Shown: positions 48,956-62,153, numbered from the stretch's first letter. The stretch is DNA of 64,000 nucleotides from Castanea sativa (GCF_040712315.1 NC_134018.1:6659001-6723000), one strand, 5' to 3'. Program-made: numbers and translations. The notes: a model not told the origin generated them from the sequence alone.

Positions 48956-49537
48956 TGATAATGCTGAAAAATCACCAATAAGCCACAATTACTCTTAAAT
49001 CGAAACAACACCTACAAAACAAAAAGAGAAGACCTAATAAAGAGCACCGGTGTGGTGCCGGCCAAAAACCCTCCGAAGGTCAAGTTAGAACTTTTCACAA
49101 CCCTAGAGTCCCAGAGTTGAGTCAATAATGCATACCTTGATTTATAAGAGTTTTGGAGTATTTATAGTGGTGTAGGGTTAGCATCCGTGCCTTGACCATG
49201 AAGTCTTTTCCTTCTAGAATTGGAACTCTTTCCTTTTGGATACCTTCTAGAGTTCTTTTCCTCATAGGAGTCCTTTAATCAAGGCTAAACGTGTGATGCA
49301 AGAATTCTTCTTATACACGTTCACGTGGAGATCAAGTAAGGCCACATCAGCCCTAATTATATAGCGTGAATCCTATTTAAGGTTTCTTGGAAACAATCCT
49401 GGAAGGATGACCATTGCATCATACTCGTCCATCGACTGTGGATCCGTCCTCCTTGGCCATGTTAAATATGAACCTGTCATCCTTATGTCGTCACATCAAC
49501 CATGTAGATCCGTCATGTTCATTTTTATTCCCCATCA
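48956..49537 (-). repeat. 5' LTR of the Tat element (long form)
   Basis: 582 bp with TG...CA ends (TGATGGGG at the start on the - strand, ATTATCA at its end). It carries a 202-bp block (about 49169-49370) that is absent from the 3' LTR. Confidence 0.9.
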
Positions 49538-49888
49538 AAAGGAAACAACCAATTGCACTTCAAAGCTGTAGAATGGAGCATCGATGAAGCACCTGGGAAT
49601 TGGGACAATTGTATTGCTAAAGTCTTAAAGCAGATTGTCTTAAAATAAGTTAAATTTACAGTAACATGTCAAAGCAATCATCTGTGTAAGTATTATAATA
49701 ACCATTTAATCTTTTAGAATAAGTAACATAGTACTAATTCAGCAAAAAAAAGAAGAAAAGAAAGTAACATAGTACTACATTTTGGACTGTTCTTGATGTT
49801 ATGATTTGTGGTAAGTATCCTGTTTTTGGATTATTATAGGAAGGAGATTATTCCAATTTATCCACCATGCTCATAGCGCAAAACGTTT
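49538..49888. other. Right flank of the Tat element
   Basis: A short frame just after the LTR reads FKAVEWSIDEAPGNWDNCIA and ends at about 49650. It may be debris of a coding sequence split by the insertion, but no continuation is found on the left flank. No gene is called. Confidence 0.35.
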
Positions 49889-50153
49889 AGGGTGGGTTTG
49901 GATAGAGAGGTTGGCGTCTGCGTTTGGGATTTTCACGTTTCAAACCTTTTTTTTTTTTTTCCTGCGCACAGATTTCAACCAGGAGACATGACACACTGTT
50001 CACCACTGTGCGTGAACAGTAACCGCATAATGGTGGTTCATGCACTTTTCAGCTTTTTTTTTAATTAAAAATGGGACCCGCGGCACTATTCACACATTTA
50101 AAAATTATTTTGCTACAGTATTTCCAGTTTTCAGTTATATCCAAACGGACCCT
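49889..50153. mobile_element. MITE with GGGT-type inverted ends
   Basis: The left end is AGGGTGGGTTTGGATA and the inverted right end AGGGTCCGTTTGGATA, 265 bp apart, flanked by T(T/C)TA-like bases. The interior contains a T-run and TGAACAGT/ACTGTTCA-type words. Non-coding. It fits a small DNA transposon, superfamily uncertain. Confidence 0.6.
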
Positions 50154-50289
50154 AGTCCTGCTTTGGATTTGACCTTTTAGCATGGTACAGAGAAATATTT
50201 ATTTTGTGTGTATTTTTTTATTTTATTGGTTTGCTGACAACTTAAATAATTAAGCAAAACCTCTGGACAGTGTTTGAATGTATTTGGAT

Positions 50290-50896
50290 TTAGAGTTGTG
50301 CACATATCGGGTTGGATGGATGGGGGTAATATTTTTAAGCAATTCGTTAATGACGGGTTGGAAAATTTTCAATTCGCCACCTACCCAACAATTTATAAAT
50401 CTAGTAGGTCGGTTGAAAATCTTAATGGTTTCAACTTGATAGGTTAAGCGGGTTGGACAGATTGATAAATTCAATTGACTAAATAAAATTATTTTAATTA
50501 AATTGAATAATTGTTTGCTCCATCAAATGAGAAAAATCAAGGGAAGGAGAGACAAAATTTTCAATTTTTATTAAAAATAATTACAAATACTACATAATTT
50601 TTATTAGAATGGCTAAAATTTTATCACATTGAAAAGAAAAATATTTTAGAATCTAAAATTAGACGTGTACATAGAGTAAGAATAATAACAAAATTTTAGA
50701 GAGAATGGCTAAAGTTTATTAGGGAAGATAAATATGAAAATGAAGAGAATATATATATATAGGCAGGTGCATCAAGTTGTGGCAAGTTACAAATATCTCA
50801 ACCAGCCCAACTCAACCCGCCTCATTTAATAGATTAGCATGGGTTGAGTCAGGTCGAACAGGTTAACAGGTTAAGCAGTTTTTTTGCACAACCCTA
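50290..50896. mobile_element. hAT-like non-autonomous element
   Basis: The ends TTAGAGTTGTGCA and TGCACAACCCTA form inverted repeats. The flanks ATTTGGAT (50282-50289) and ATTTGAAT (50897-50904) form an 8-bp target duplication with one mismatch, the size made by hAT transposases. Inside, GGGTTGG/CCAACCC words recur near both ends. No transposase frame. Confidence 0.65.
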
Positions 50897-50904
50897 ATTT
50901 GAAT

Positions 50905-52108
50905 GAATCTGAAGAAACATGAGAATGATGCATGACCAATTTTCGACATGTATTGTATTTGTTCACGTAATGTGCCCCAAGGCACTAGATGCAAGCCAAC
51001 TTTCTATAGTTGAAAGATGAAAAAAAAAAATGAAATGATAGAAAAATTTCTGAAAAATAGGAATAAAAAGAATTAAAAAATGTTTAAGTTTCTCTCATGT
51101 TTATTTAGTGGCTAAGATAGAAAGCAAAAGGATTAAAAAAAAATGTGACTTTAATAATGTATTGCTATATTGTTATTACATAAGAGAGGATAATAAAAAA
51201 AGAAATTGTAATTAAAATGGAGTATAATAGTATCCACTTTTCCTCGCTTGGGAGAATTGCTTTTGGTGGGTTGGGTGAAAAACTCCATATACTTCATTTT
51301 TTATCCTTCTTTAGTCTTTTCCACCCCACCAAACAAAGAAAAACTTTGTGTTTGTTTGTTTGTTTATTTTTAAATCTTTTAGGACAAATTATAGTTTTCA
51401 CCATAAAATTATCACCCTGATTATCCTTGACTCTCTGAACTATTGAAATACACAATCAACTCCCTAATTATAAAATTACATTACACTTAACCTCTTTGCG
51501 CTATCAAAATGCATAACCGACCTCTCAATTCTAAAATTACATTACACTTAATCCTTTTGTTGTTGACTCTGGCCGATTGGAGTATTGAAAGACCAATTTA
51601 CACATCAACCATCTATTTTGGAAAGAATGATAAATTAGTCTTTTAGTATAAAATTCTATCAAATTCAACACTAAAATTGACGGCAGGAAGACATTGAAAT
51701 CGTATTATAATTTTAGGGGATCGACTGTGTGTTTCAATAGTTAATGGGGGTGAAATGTAGCTGGGGGTAATACTTGAGTATGGAAATTTGTAGTTTCACA
51801 TTTCCTTTATTTTCCACCCTCATTCCTTTTTCACCTAACCAACCAGCAACCAGTATCTCCAGCACAGACGGTACAGAATCTACGGATCAATAGCGCACGA
51901 TTATCACGAAATGAGCATGAAAATGGCTTCATTTATTCAGATGACACAGTATAGGCATCAAAAAATTTTGCAAGGAGATTTATGATTATTATAGCCGTTG
52001 GGTCGGGTCTAAATTCTATTTTGATTGCTCTAATTAAATGTGTCCCTTGAATGACTCAATTTTTGGTGGATCATTCTAGGCTATTCAACTAGTATAAACT
52101 TTTTATCT

Positions 52109-52143
<35 letters not shown>

Positions 52144-53758
52144 TGTACAAACTTTGGAAAGGAACAGAGAGAGGACCCAAATAGTAAATTCGACCCAACT
52201 AACAAATGGTTCCAATGCTTCAATGGTCGGTGTTGTTAAAGAGGGTTCATTTATTATTGAAACTTTTTTCCAACACTCATTTATTATTATCACTATCATT
52301 GTACAAATATCTACACTACTATAAATCGAAGTACATACTAATTATAGACGTTATGTAGTACATAGGTATGATTTATGAATTTATTCTGATTATGATCTTG
52401 TCAGTGGAAAATAGATAAAATATTTATTGTGCTGCACACATTGTATTGTTGATTCTTTCTTATCTCCTTTTCCCTTCATGATAATTTTTTCTGGTTTAAA
52501 AAACTTGTGCATAATTTGGGTTGATCAACTTGGTTTGCAAATTTGTTTATTATAATGTATTTGTATTGGCAGTACCTTGTTGTGGTTCATATATGGTGCT
52601 TTGTATTTGGTATCTTTTTTATACACCGTGTGTGTGACTCCTTTTTGGAGTGTTGTTAATTAACAAAAATCTTATCATTCAAAAGAAAATTGTGCAGAAT
52701 TGTACATTATAAATTAATCAAATTAATCAAGCCCACCTAAAAGTTAACAAGAATGTAGAATTTAACATAATTCCTAATTTAATATACCAAAAAATGCATC
52801 CACTAAAGGGTGTGAGAGCACTAGCTTTTTTATTTTAATTTTGCCACTTTTGCTTTTGGGGCCTAGTTCATGCTTCTCCCAAGGTCTTCACTGTATTATT
52901 CAAACTAAAGTCACAATTAAGAAAACCAAATTATGGAAATCAAAGCCCAATTATGGTGGGTCCTTTGCTTTATTAATTCAAAAGACTTGAAGGGGGTCAC
53001 TATTCAATGATCCTTAACTCTCTTTGAAAATCAAACAATCCATCCAAAGGAGACTTTTGAAGAGATGGCCTACTAGAAGGAGACCCTCTTAGCCCAAAAG
53101 GTCTCTTTCCCTTTTCTCAAGGTGACGCTTGGCAAAAAAGAAGTCTCCCATGATAGAGATTGGGATGAATGAAAACCCTCACTCTTTTCTCTGTTTTTCT
53201 TTTCCTTTTTTCAATTTTTGTTTTTCCCTTTTAGAGTGATAGAGATGGATGAGACAAGGTGGGTAGAATTTCATGAACTGTGTATACTTTTATTTTGCCT
53301 TTATACCTTTGCCTATGTAAACATATTCAGCGTATGTGGTGGCGAAATTGACGAATACGCTTTTTGCTAAACAGTACTATCATTCAAGAACTACTAGTCT
53401 TTTGCATTTGGTATGAAGTACGGATAAGCATGAAACCAAAAAAGATACACATATTTGTACCTACTATTTGATTACTAATCCCCACCACTAAACTAGCTTT
53501 GAGTCTAGAAAACCTATACTAGTTGTCTGTTGAAAATTTGTATATTTGGAAGGTGAGGATTGTTGATTATTAAATTGAGGATCAATTATTTTTATGCTCC
53601 ACTTGATGTTACAATAAGATATCCAATCAACCTCACATTACACTACACTAGCTTCAACGCGTTGTTCATATGTTCAATTTGATTCCCTAAATCCTTATCT
53701 TCCTAGAGTGATTGCTTTAATGGTTTATGACACTGCTAGTGACATCCTATAGTCATTG
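50905..53758. other. Intergenic with small repeats
   Basis: At 51410-51560 a unit of about 66 bp (ending TAAAATTACATTACACTTAA) is tandemly duplicated inside a foldback-like region that extends to about 51810. A run of about 31 A lies at 52110-52141. No gene is supported. Confidence 0.55.
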
Positions 53759-53761
53759 TTA

Positions 53762-55023
53762 GAGCATCCACCTTCATTATTTCAATTATATCCTATTTTA
53801 CCATCTCAAAAAGTCACTTTTTCAATTATACAATACCATTTTTTACTACACCCAACATCCAAACTTCTATTTTACCATTTTCCTCATTAAAATAATATAT
53901 TTACACGTTAAAATATATAACCAACAAAATGCATCTCAGAGAAATCATGTTCCAAAAAACAAAAACCCAGAAATCCACCTTGCCACCACCACGCCACCGG
54001 CCAGCAACCACCACCACAACCAAACTCCACACCAACAACAACCACAAGAACCAACCACCAAGAGGAAAAGAAATACAAAAAATTGCCAAAAACTACCACC
54101 ACCGATCGAGAAAATTGCCAAAAAATTGCCAAGAAACACAAGAAATGGCCAAAAACACACTAAGAGAAAAAACCACTTCAAACCCAGGAAACCACTTCAA
54201 ACCCACTACGCTGACTCGCCGATCTCCACCACCACCACGCCACCGATCAGCAACCCCAAGCCACCAATTAGCAAACCCAAGCCTCCGATTAGCAAACCCA
54301 AGCCACCGATCAGAAACCCACGCCGTCAAAACCCACGCCACCGATCTCCACAAGTCACCGATTTGAAACCCACGCCATCACCAATCAACAAACCCGCACC
54401 ACCGATCTCCACAAGCCACTGATCTCCACAAGCCACCGATCAGAAACCCACGCCACCGATCTCCACAAGCCACCGATTTGAAACCCACGCCATCACCGAT
54501 CAGCAAACCCACACCACCGATCTCCACAAGCCACTGATCTCCACAAGCCACCGATCAGAAACCCACGCCACCGATCTCCACAAGCCACCGATTTGAAGCC
54601 CACGCCATCACCGATCAGCAAACCCACGCCACCGATTTGAAACCCACACCATCACCGATCAGTAAACACCATCACTGCCACGCCTTCGTCGGACCTTGCT
54701 TCGGCCAACAGTGAGTCAGAGAGTGAGAGAGGGTAGATGAGAAAATAGGAAGAGTGAGTTGAGAAAGAAAGAAAGAAAGAAAACTTCTCAGCCCAGAGAA
54801 AAGAGAAAGAAAAGACAGAGGAAAGAGAGAGAAAGAATAAAAACGATTAAAAAATTTATACCATAGTGCTACAGTGCATTCTACTTGTAGAATGACACTG
54901 TAGCAATATTGTAAAAAATTTTACAATTGGAAAATTTTACAACATTCGATGGAGCCTCTTTTTTGGCTAAAAATGAAAAAAATGGCTTGGCCTTGGCATA
55001 TACCATGCTCAATGCGGATGCTC
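53762..55023. mobile_element. PIF/Harbinger-like non-autonomous element with internal minisatellite
   Basis: The ends are GAGCATCCAC and GCGGATGCTC (inverted), flanked by TTA on both sides (53759-53761 and 55024-55026), the 3-bp duplication typical of PIF/Harbinger. The 1262-bp interior contains a C-rich block at 53960-54670 built from CCACCGATC, CTCCACAAGC and GAAACCCACGCC words, including a roughly 117-bp higher unit repeated twice (about 54405-54640). The Pro/Thr/Lys-rich frames across it come from these repeats. No transposase. Confidence 0.65.
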
Positions 55024-55026
55024 TTA

Positions 55027-58000
55027 GATCTCTACTAGGGCCCAAACTATTGTATATATATATAAATCCCTATAAGTATTTTAATTGTAGGACAAGTAAC
55101 CTAATCCTATTTGAATTACAAGATGAGTTAAACTAAGTTTTTCTATAAATACTCTCTAATTTTACAGATTTGTTCTGTGATTATTATTCAATTCACTGTA
55201 TAAATGTTGAAAACTTTTCAACCAAAATGAAAAAGAAAAAAGCTTTGATCCCCTCCTTCTCTTTCTAGAATTCATGCTTTAATGGTTTTATGTCATCTTT
55301 GAGTCACTAGTCATGTCGAGAATAAAGCTTGGGAAAATTTTCAGCCAAAGAACAAAAATGAAAAAGTTTTTTTGGACACTGTGTGTGAGTGTATCTTAAA
55401 GTTTTGTCACCAAATCTTTTTTTATTTATTATTATTATGGGTTTTTGTCACCAAATCTTGACCCTTCATGAAAACGTTTTGTAGATAACCACTAAATTAT
55501 AGGTATTTTATAAAAATGGCAACCCGTGAGCCCTTTTTTAATCCCTAAAATAGCTGTTTATTTAAACGGCTTCTTTGACTTTTTAACCCTAATGTCTCGT
55601 TTAACACTCAACTAATCCCACATTCCTTGATCAAAACAAGCATTATACATTATAAAATCATTCTCAGAACATTCCCGTTGCGAGTTGCTCAATGCAACAA
55701 GTAATCCATTTTGCTAATAAAAATATGGATTTTGCAGTACCCAAATGGAATCCAACATGAACTTTTTCTCTAGACTTGTGTCTCGATCACTTGACTAGCC
55801 CAATATACTTGGGACTTGTTCGGCACTTGACTTTTGGTCACTTATCAGTGTGTTTAGATTAGCTTAGCTGATACTATTTTCTAGCGTTTTCAACAAATAC
55901 GTTCAGGGTTAAACACCATCTCTTGTCATTATCGAAAGTTATGATAAAAAAAAGTTGTATACAAACCAATAAACTAAAACGTGAAAGGTAGTCCAAAATG
56001 CTACTATATTGTTTGATGCTTCCTGAGTTTAATATTGGCTGGTAGAAATTGTTGGTACTTTGAAAACTGCAGAGAGTATGATAACAACGGAGAGCCTACC
56101 AAGTTAACTGTTGAAACTTGAAAAATCACAAGTGAACTGACAGAGCAATGTGAACCAAACTGAGTCTCAGTCTGCATGAATATCATGTCTCTGACTTCAA
56201 CATGCAATCCGTGAAAACTTTGAAATGAAGTGCCCCCTAAGAAAAGCAGTGAGACTTGCTCCACTAGGAAATTTGAAATATGCCTTCGTGGAAAGAAAAA
56301 CAAAAATGCCTTGTTTGAGTGTTTGCTATATCCAAAATTTCCAATAGAAAATTGTACAAGATGTCCCTTTTTGAAGATAATTACCCCAATCTTGCAAATG
56401 GACCTTAATCACGCAGTAAATAGAACTCAAACTCAATCATTAGCTTTACTTCTATATTCCAACAAGATGGCTACCATGATTTACGTCATAGATCACTAGA
56501 AATTGTTGTTTTTTTGCCAAAATTGACTCCAAATTTCCTTATTATTGTTTAAAGTAATCTTCATTAGCCTGAATAGACATGGACGATTCTAGTGGCGGAG
56601 GCAGAAAAGTTTCTTTTGGGGTTGTGTCTATTAATTATGAATTGACAATTGTATATGTAATCACTCCAACTCAAAAAAAAAAACATAACTACAATCTTAA
56701 AAAAAAAAGAAAAAAAAAAGAAGAGTTTATATCATTATCATTTATATATAAATAATTTGAAGATTTCTTTTTATAATTTTATTTTTAGATACAAATACAC
56801 ACAATTTATTCCCAAATCAAATGATTATGTACTTTGTGATTTATAAACCACATGAATATCATATAATGTTCACCTACCTGGACTTGCCGTCATGCTCATT
56901 GCTACTGACATATGATACATCAATAGCCATTCCTTTTCTCTCATTCAAGCCTGGCAAACAACTTTTTTGTTAATCATGTGATTTGAGAATTTACAAACCC
57001 CATGAATATTATATGTCATTTAGTTTTAACAATTTGCTTACTAAATATATTGGACCGAAATTGTGAGTAAATCTATTACAAATTGTAGACACGTGATCAA
57101 AACAATTAAAACCCAAATGGCATAATAAAAAATGGATCACAGTTAAAGAAATATTAATTATTACATTTTATACTCACAAAAACAATACTTATTCTAAATT
57201 TATAAACTATATACGGTTTGGGAGAATTATAACTTAAACTAGAGTTTAAAGTTGGAAAAAAAAATAGGGGGCAAGTAGTATTTTTTTTGTAAGGGTATTG
57301 TGCAAATATATTACACTATATGAAGAAATAGAGGGATTTTTAAAAAGTTTGGGAGGGTCATGACCCCCCACAAACCTTGTGAGACGAGAGGAGAGGAGGG
57401 AAAGCTCCTTCCGTAAAAGAGAATAATTTCTCGTTGGTTAGGGGCACAAAAATATGAACCCGACGATTTCGAGTGCAACATGAAGGCTTGCATTAAAAAA
57501 AAAAAAAGAAAAAAAAAAAAAGAGCTAGCATAACATTTGGAGAAAATAAATAAAAAACTTCATAGGGGAAAAATTTACAATTTTTTTTATAGTCAGTACT
57601 TAAAATTTATGATTAGAACATTACTTAACATGAATGCACTATTGTCACTACTTTTATTAACACCAGTTTTTTCAACAAAAAAAAAAAGTTACTTCAACAA
57701 CTGTAACATTTTGTTGTATTCCTAAAATAACTTTTTTTTTTTTTTTAAACCTCCATTTTTACTGTTCAATTGTTGCGGTGTGAGTTTTACTAAAGCAATG
57801 AGTCTGGTGGGCTTTCAATAAACTAACAAGATGGTTGGTGTATAGTAGTAGTCTACTAGAAAGTGGGTTCTGGGCTCAGTTTTGGGATTGAGTTAAAAAG
57901 CAGCAAGGCCTGCCTGAGGACACAGTTATCAAAAGCTCGTGAATTCTTAAACGCTTGGCTCAATACACCTTCAAGTTTTTAAACAAAAAAGAGACTGTTT

Positions 58001-58470
58001 AGCTAAAATTTTGGGGAAAATGATAGGAAATTTGGGTAAAAGCTACTCCGTTTAAACTTAATTGTTTAATTGGAATTAAAGTGTAAAAATTTGGATCTAT
58101 ATGATAACCAAAAAAAAAAAACTTAATTTATACACCTGGTGTTGGAAAAGAATAATTTATACACCCGGATCTACAATGATGTTTATGTTCAATAGAAATG
58201 ATAAATTGAAAAGAATAAGATCTTAAATCCACCTGGTGTTGGAAAACATGTGTGCTTCAAATTTTGTGTCACGTAAAAAAAAAAAAAATATATATATATA
58301 TTTAACTTACTTTATGTTTTCATTTATTTCGTTGTAAATTATTTTTTAGTCATAATTTTTTTTTTTTTTAATGTTTGGTACACTTGAAAATCTTGGTCAA
58401 GAGAAAACCTTTTCCAAAGTTTAGTGTGAAATAAGCCTAAAGATTTGCTTTTATACATTCATAATATATA

Positions 58471-58524
<54 letters not shown>

Positions 58525-59092
58525 ACATCTTAATAGAAAAAGGGAAATGACACTCTTATTTCTTGAGGTATGAGGTTTTCAACACATAAGCATTAGCATT
58601 TGGGGTTTTACACCCCTCCCCCATCAAATTGCTATTTTACATTCCCAGAGGCCCAAAAAATGTTTTTTCCGTATTGCTATTGCTATAAACTTTTAGCAAC
58701 TACGAACAATAAGTTTGTATATATACGAACAATAAGTTTGTATATATACAAACTAGTGTAGCATAGTTGTAAAACAAAAATAAATTATTGTATTTGGTTT
58801 GTTTGAGAGGAAGAGATGGAAAAGAAGTGGAAGAGAGAGAAAGAGTTGGGGAGGAAGAGAGAGAAATGAATAAATAAATGAAAGGGATGAAATATAAAAA
58901 TTAAGATGTTAAGTGAGTTGTAAAATAAGATAATAAAATAAAATAAGGTAACTTTTGAATGTATAAAATATGTATTTTTTTAGTCATGTCATAAATATTA
59001 GAAATATAAAATTTTAAAATTTGAAAAGAATCCCTTAACCAAAACTTAATTTTGATTTGAGTAAATCTTGGGCGAAGTATCGTTCTCCAATA
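55027..59092. other. Intergenic, no gene seen
   Basis: Contains several A/T homopolymer runs (57496-57521, 57731-57746), a (TA)n run at 58466-58518 and a short tandem repeat (ACGAACAATAAGTTTGTATATAT twice, in part, near 58700-58750). Frames of 60-99 codons at 56004-56499 and 57311-57725 have no recognisable motif. Confidence 0.6.
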
Positions 59093-60665
59093 GGCGGAGA
59101 AGGGAAGAGGGGGCACTTGCCCCATTTCTCCCTAATCTTCTCCAAAAGGCCAAAACTCCTTTACACTTTTATGGAGAAAAATATATAAATTTCATCTGCC
59201 CTCTAAATAGAAAATATCTTAAGGAATTTTTTTTTTTAATGGGTTAAGGAATTTTTATTTGAGGAATATTCTTTTAGAAGTTGAAACTCACAACACTTGG
59301 ATCCCATTTCTTTTATCACTGTAGTTTTTAAGTGTAGAAGTAGAACAAGTTGGTATTACGGGGATACTTGACTACACTCAATATTTTTTTAGGATTTGGA
59401 TTTGTTACAAATTAAGTTACAGCAACTTCTACAAAAATGCACACATATTAGGGTTGAGTTTGTGTCTAGTAGAATTGACTATAAAAATTCACTGCACACG
59501 TTGAGATGTGAACACGTGTCCTATGGAATTGGCTATTAGATAAAAGTCTCTCCTCACATATTAATGCCTCAAATAGACACCTCTTCAGACTTATATTTAA
59601 ATGAAAACTTCCATGTCAAGATTGAATTTTTTACCAAATAGCCACCTGATATGTGTGCATTTTACAGGAGTTGCTATAACTTAGTTTATAGCAAATCCTT
59701 GTCCATCTTTTCATTAAATGTAAAATTTTAACAAATTTATTATTAAATTTTTATTATTTTCTTATATCCTCTATGTTTACACTTTGCTCGTACCTAACTC
59801 AAAAACTCTTTTAGTCCTTATCATTGTTCTCGTAAGAAATACAGGTCTGATTAAAAGGTCATTTTTTTATTAGTTGAGGCGGAGAAGGGAAGAAGGGGGG
59901 CACTTGCCCCATTTCTCCCTAATCTTCTCCAAAAGGCCAAAACTCCTTTACACTTTTATGGAGAAAAATATATAAATTTCATCTGCCCTCTAAATAGAAA
60001 ATATCTTAAGGAATTTTTTTTTTTTAATGGGTTAAGGAATTTTTATTTGAGGAATATTCTTTTAGAAGTTGAAACTCACAACACTTGGATCCCATTTCTT
60101 TTATCACTGTAGTTTTTAAGTGTAGAAGTAGAACAAGTTGGTATTACGGGGATACTTGACTACACTCAATATTTTTTTAGGATTTGGATTTGTTACAAAT
60201 TAAGTTACAGCAACTTCTACAAAAATGCACACATATTAGGGTTGAGTTTGTGTCTAGTAGAATTGACTATAAAAATTCACTGCACACGTTGAGATGTGAA
60301 CACGTGTCCTATGGAATTGGCTATTAGATAAAAGTCTCTCCTCACATATTAATGCCTCAAATAGACACCTCTTCAGACTTATATTTAAATGAAAACTTCC
60401 ATGTCAAGATTGAATTTTTTACCAAATAGCCACTTGATATGTGTGCATTTTACAGGAGTTGCTATAACTTAGTTTATAGCAAATCCTTGTCCATCTTTTC
60501 ATTAAATGTAAAATTTTAACAAATTTATTATTAAATTTTTATTATTTTCTTATATCCTCTATGTTTACACTTTGCTCGTACCTAACTCAAAAACTCTTTT
60601 AGTCCTTATCATTGTTCTCGTAAGAAATACAGGTCTGATTAAAAGGTCATTTTTTTATTAGTTGA
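59093..60665. repeat. 785-bp direct tandem duplication
   Basis: Unit 1 (59093-59877) and unit 2 (59878-60665) both start GGCGGAGAAGGGAAGA and end ATTTTTTTATTAGTTG. By eye they differ only by a 2-base insertion in the G run, one T in a T run and one C/T change. No coding sequence. Either a very recent duplication or an assembly duplication. Confidence 0.95.
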
Positions 60666-61128
60666 CACTCTTTCATCCAAAGCTTACAAATTTTTTCATT
60701 CAACAATTAGGTTCAAAGTTTCGTACTTTTTTTAATAAGTCTCTTCACATCAGGTGTAGTGTAGCAGTGTGCCACTAGCTGTGACTTTATCAAACCCTCC
60801 ACGATTCAGCTGTCACCATAGACGATGACAGCTGCTACGGTGACCGTAACTTCAGTCTAAAAGTCAGCACTAGACTTTTGTGGTTTAAGTTAGGCCCACC
60901 GGCCACAACGGCTAGTTATTTGAATATTAGAGATGTACCAATTTGCCCTTGGCTTTTGAAACAAACAGCTACCTAATTTTTAATTTTCTTAGGCCCGCGC
61001 CTTGTCTCGTTCTCACTGCATGTTGATTATGAAAGCAGGGAGGTGGGTCCATATCCTCCATAATAATTAATAGATGAAGACACTGAAAAGGTGACAAACG
61101 AATAAAAAATAAAAATAAATAAAAGAAT
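60666..61128. other. Intergenic, no gene seen
   Basis: Slightly less AT-rich, with an inverted GACAGCTG/CAGCTGTC pair around 60808-60832. No gene. Confidence 0.5.
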
Positions 61129-61459
61129 AAAATATTATTTTAGTCCTTAAATTTTATTAGAAGTTTATTTTTTATTCTTAAATTTTAATTAGTTCATTTT
61201 TTGTTCTTAAACTGTTAAAAAATTCATATTTCATCCTTAAATTATTAAAAATATTTTATTTATGTCTTTAAATTTTACTAAACGTTTGTTTTTCATTCTT
61301 AAATTATTGCAAAATTCTTTTTTCATCCTTATTTTTGTCTCTATACTACTCAAAAAAACTATTTACAAAGTTTAAGGATGAAAAAAGAACGTTTTAAATT
61401 TTAGGGACGAAAAATAAACTTTTAATAAAATTTAAGGACCAAAATGATATTTTATCCAA
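61129..61459. mobile_element. Foldback (MITE-like) element with long inverted ends
   Basis: The left arm (ATTTTAGTCCTTAAATTTTA, TTAGAAGTTTATTTTT) and the right arm (AAAATAAACTTTTAATAAAA, TTTAAGGACCAAAATGAT) are complementary over about 45 bp. Between them ATCCTTAAATTATT-type segments recur. Non-coding. Confidence 0.65.
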
Positions 61460-62153
61460 AATCAAAACAATCAACTACGTTTGGTGCTTAGAATCAACTT
61501 TTTCAATATGTTATGTATTAATGAATGCATATAATGTAAGTTATTTTTTGAATTAATGAACTAATCTCTTTTTTTTTTTTGAGAAAAAAGTCTGCTCATA
61601 TTATTATCCAAGGCGGATTAAATCAGCCTGATTTTTTTTAATTCAAATCAGCCTGATTTTAGTGAAATAATCTTATATGTGAACAATCCAATTAATTTGT
61701 TCAGGATTTAATATTTATAGCCTATTCCACAGTTTTGATACTAGGATTTTTTTTCAATAATCTCATTGTTGTCATTTTTATTATCCAATAATCTCAAGTG
61801 ATTTCACGATGAAACAACAAACTTACATTCCCTCTGTTTTTGCGAATGTTATTGAGAAGGAGAAGGCCTAGATTTTCCTTTTCTTAGTTGATTATCCCCA
61901 AAAAAAAAAAAAAAAACTTTCCATAATGAAATTAATATACCCTTTTGTGATTTCTTAGTTGATTATCTAATTATTTCCTTAAAGGTGTACAGTTCATCGT
62001 TTAACACATTCCAAGTTATTATAGGGTAGAGTCTATAAGAGATGGTAACCGTGGTATAAAAGATAGCCATATATGGAGTGTGGGGACCAAGGTCTAGATT
62101 CAAGTTTTCAAGAGGGAGCTTTCCTCACATATACACTTAAATTAGGTTAGAAT
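61460..62153. other. Intergenic, no gene seen
   Basis: AT-rich with homopolymer runs. Nothing supported. Confidence 0.55.

Larger units (their letters stand above)
39361..49537 (-). mobile_element. Full-length, inactive Tat-lineage Ty3/gypsy retrotransposon
   Basis: Ten kilobases bounded by two LTRs (5' at 48956-49537, 3' at 39361-39740 in - orientation), with a primer-binding site, gag, protease, RT, two RNase H domains, integrase without chromodomain, a tandem array and an opposite-strand gene-like unit before the 3' LTR. The second RNase H and the antisense unit beside the 3' LTR are hallmarks of the plant Tat group (Ogre/Grande/Retand relatives). Frames are broken by stops and frameshifts, and key catalytic residues are lost in RT and integrase. 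The flanks (GATGA on the left, AAAGG on the right) do not match as a 5-bp target duplication. Confidence 0.93.

Noticed and set aside
53929..54422. Pro/Thr/Lys-rich frames of 86-145 codons on both strands
   Set aside because: They are translations of the C-rich minisatellite in a non-autonomous element. Several frames on both strands are open at once, which points to composition and not to a gene.
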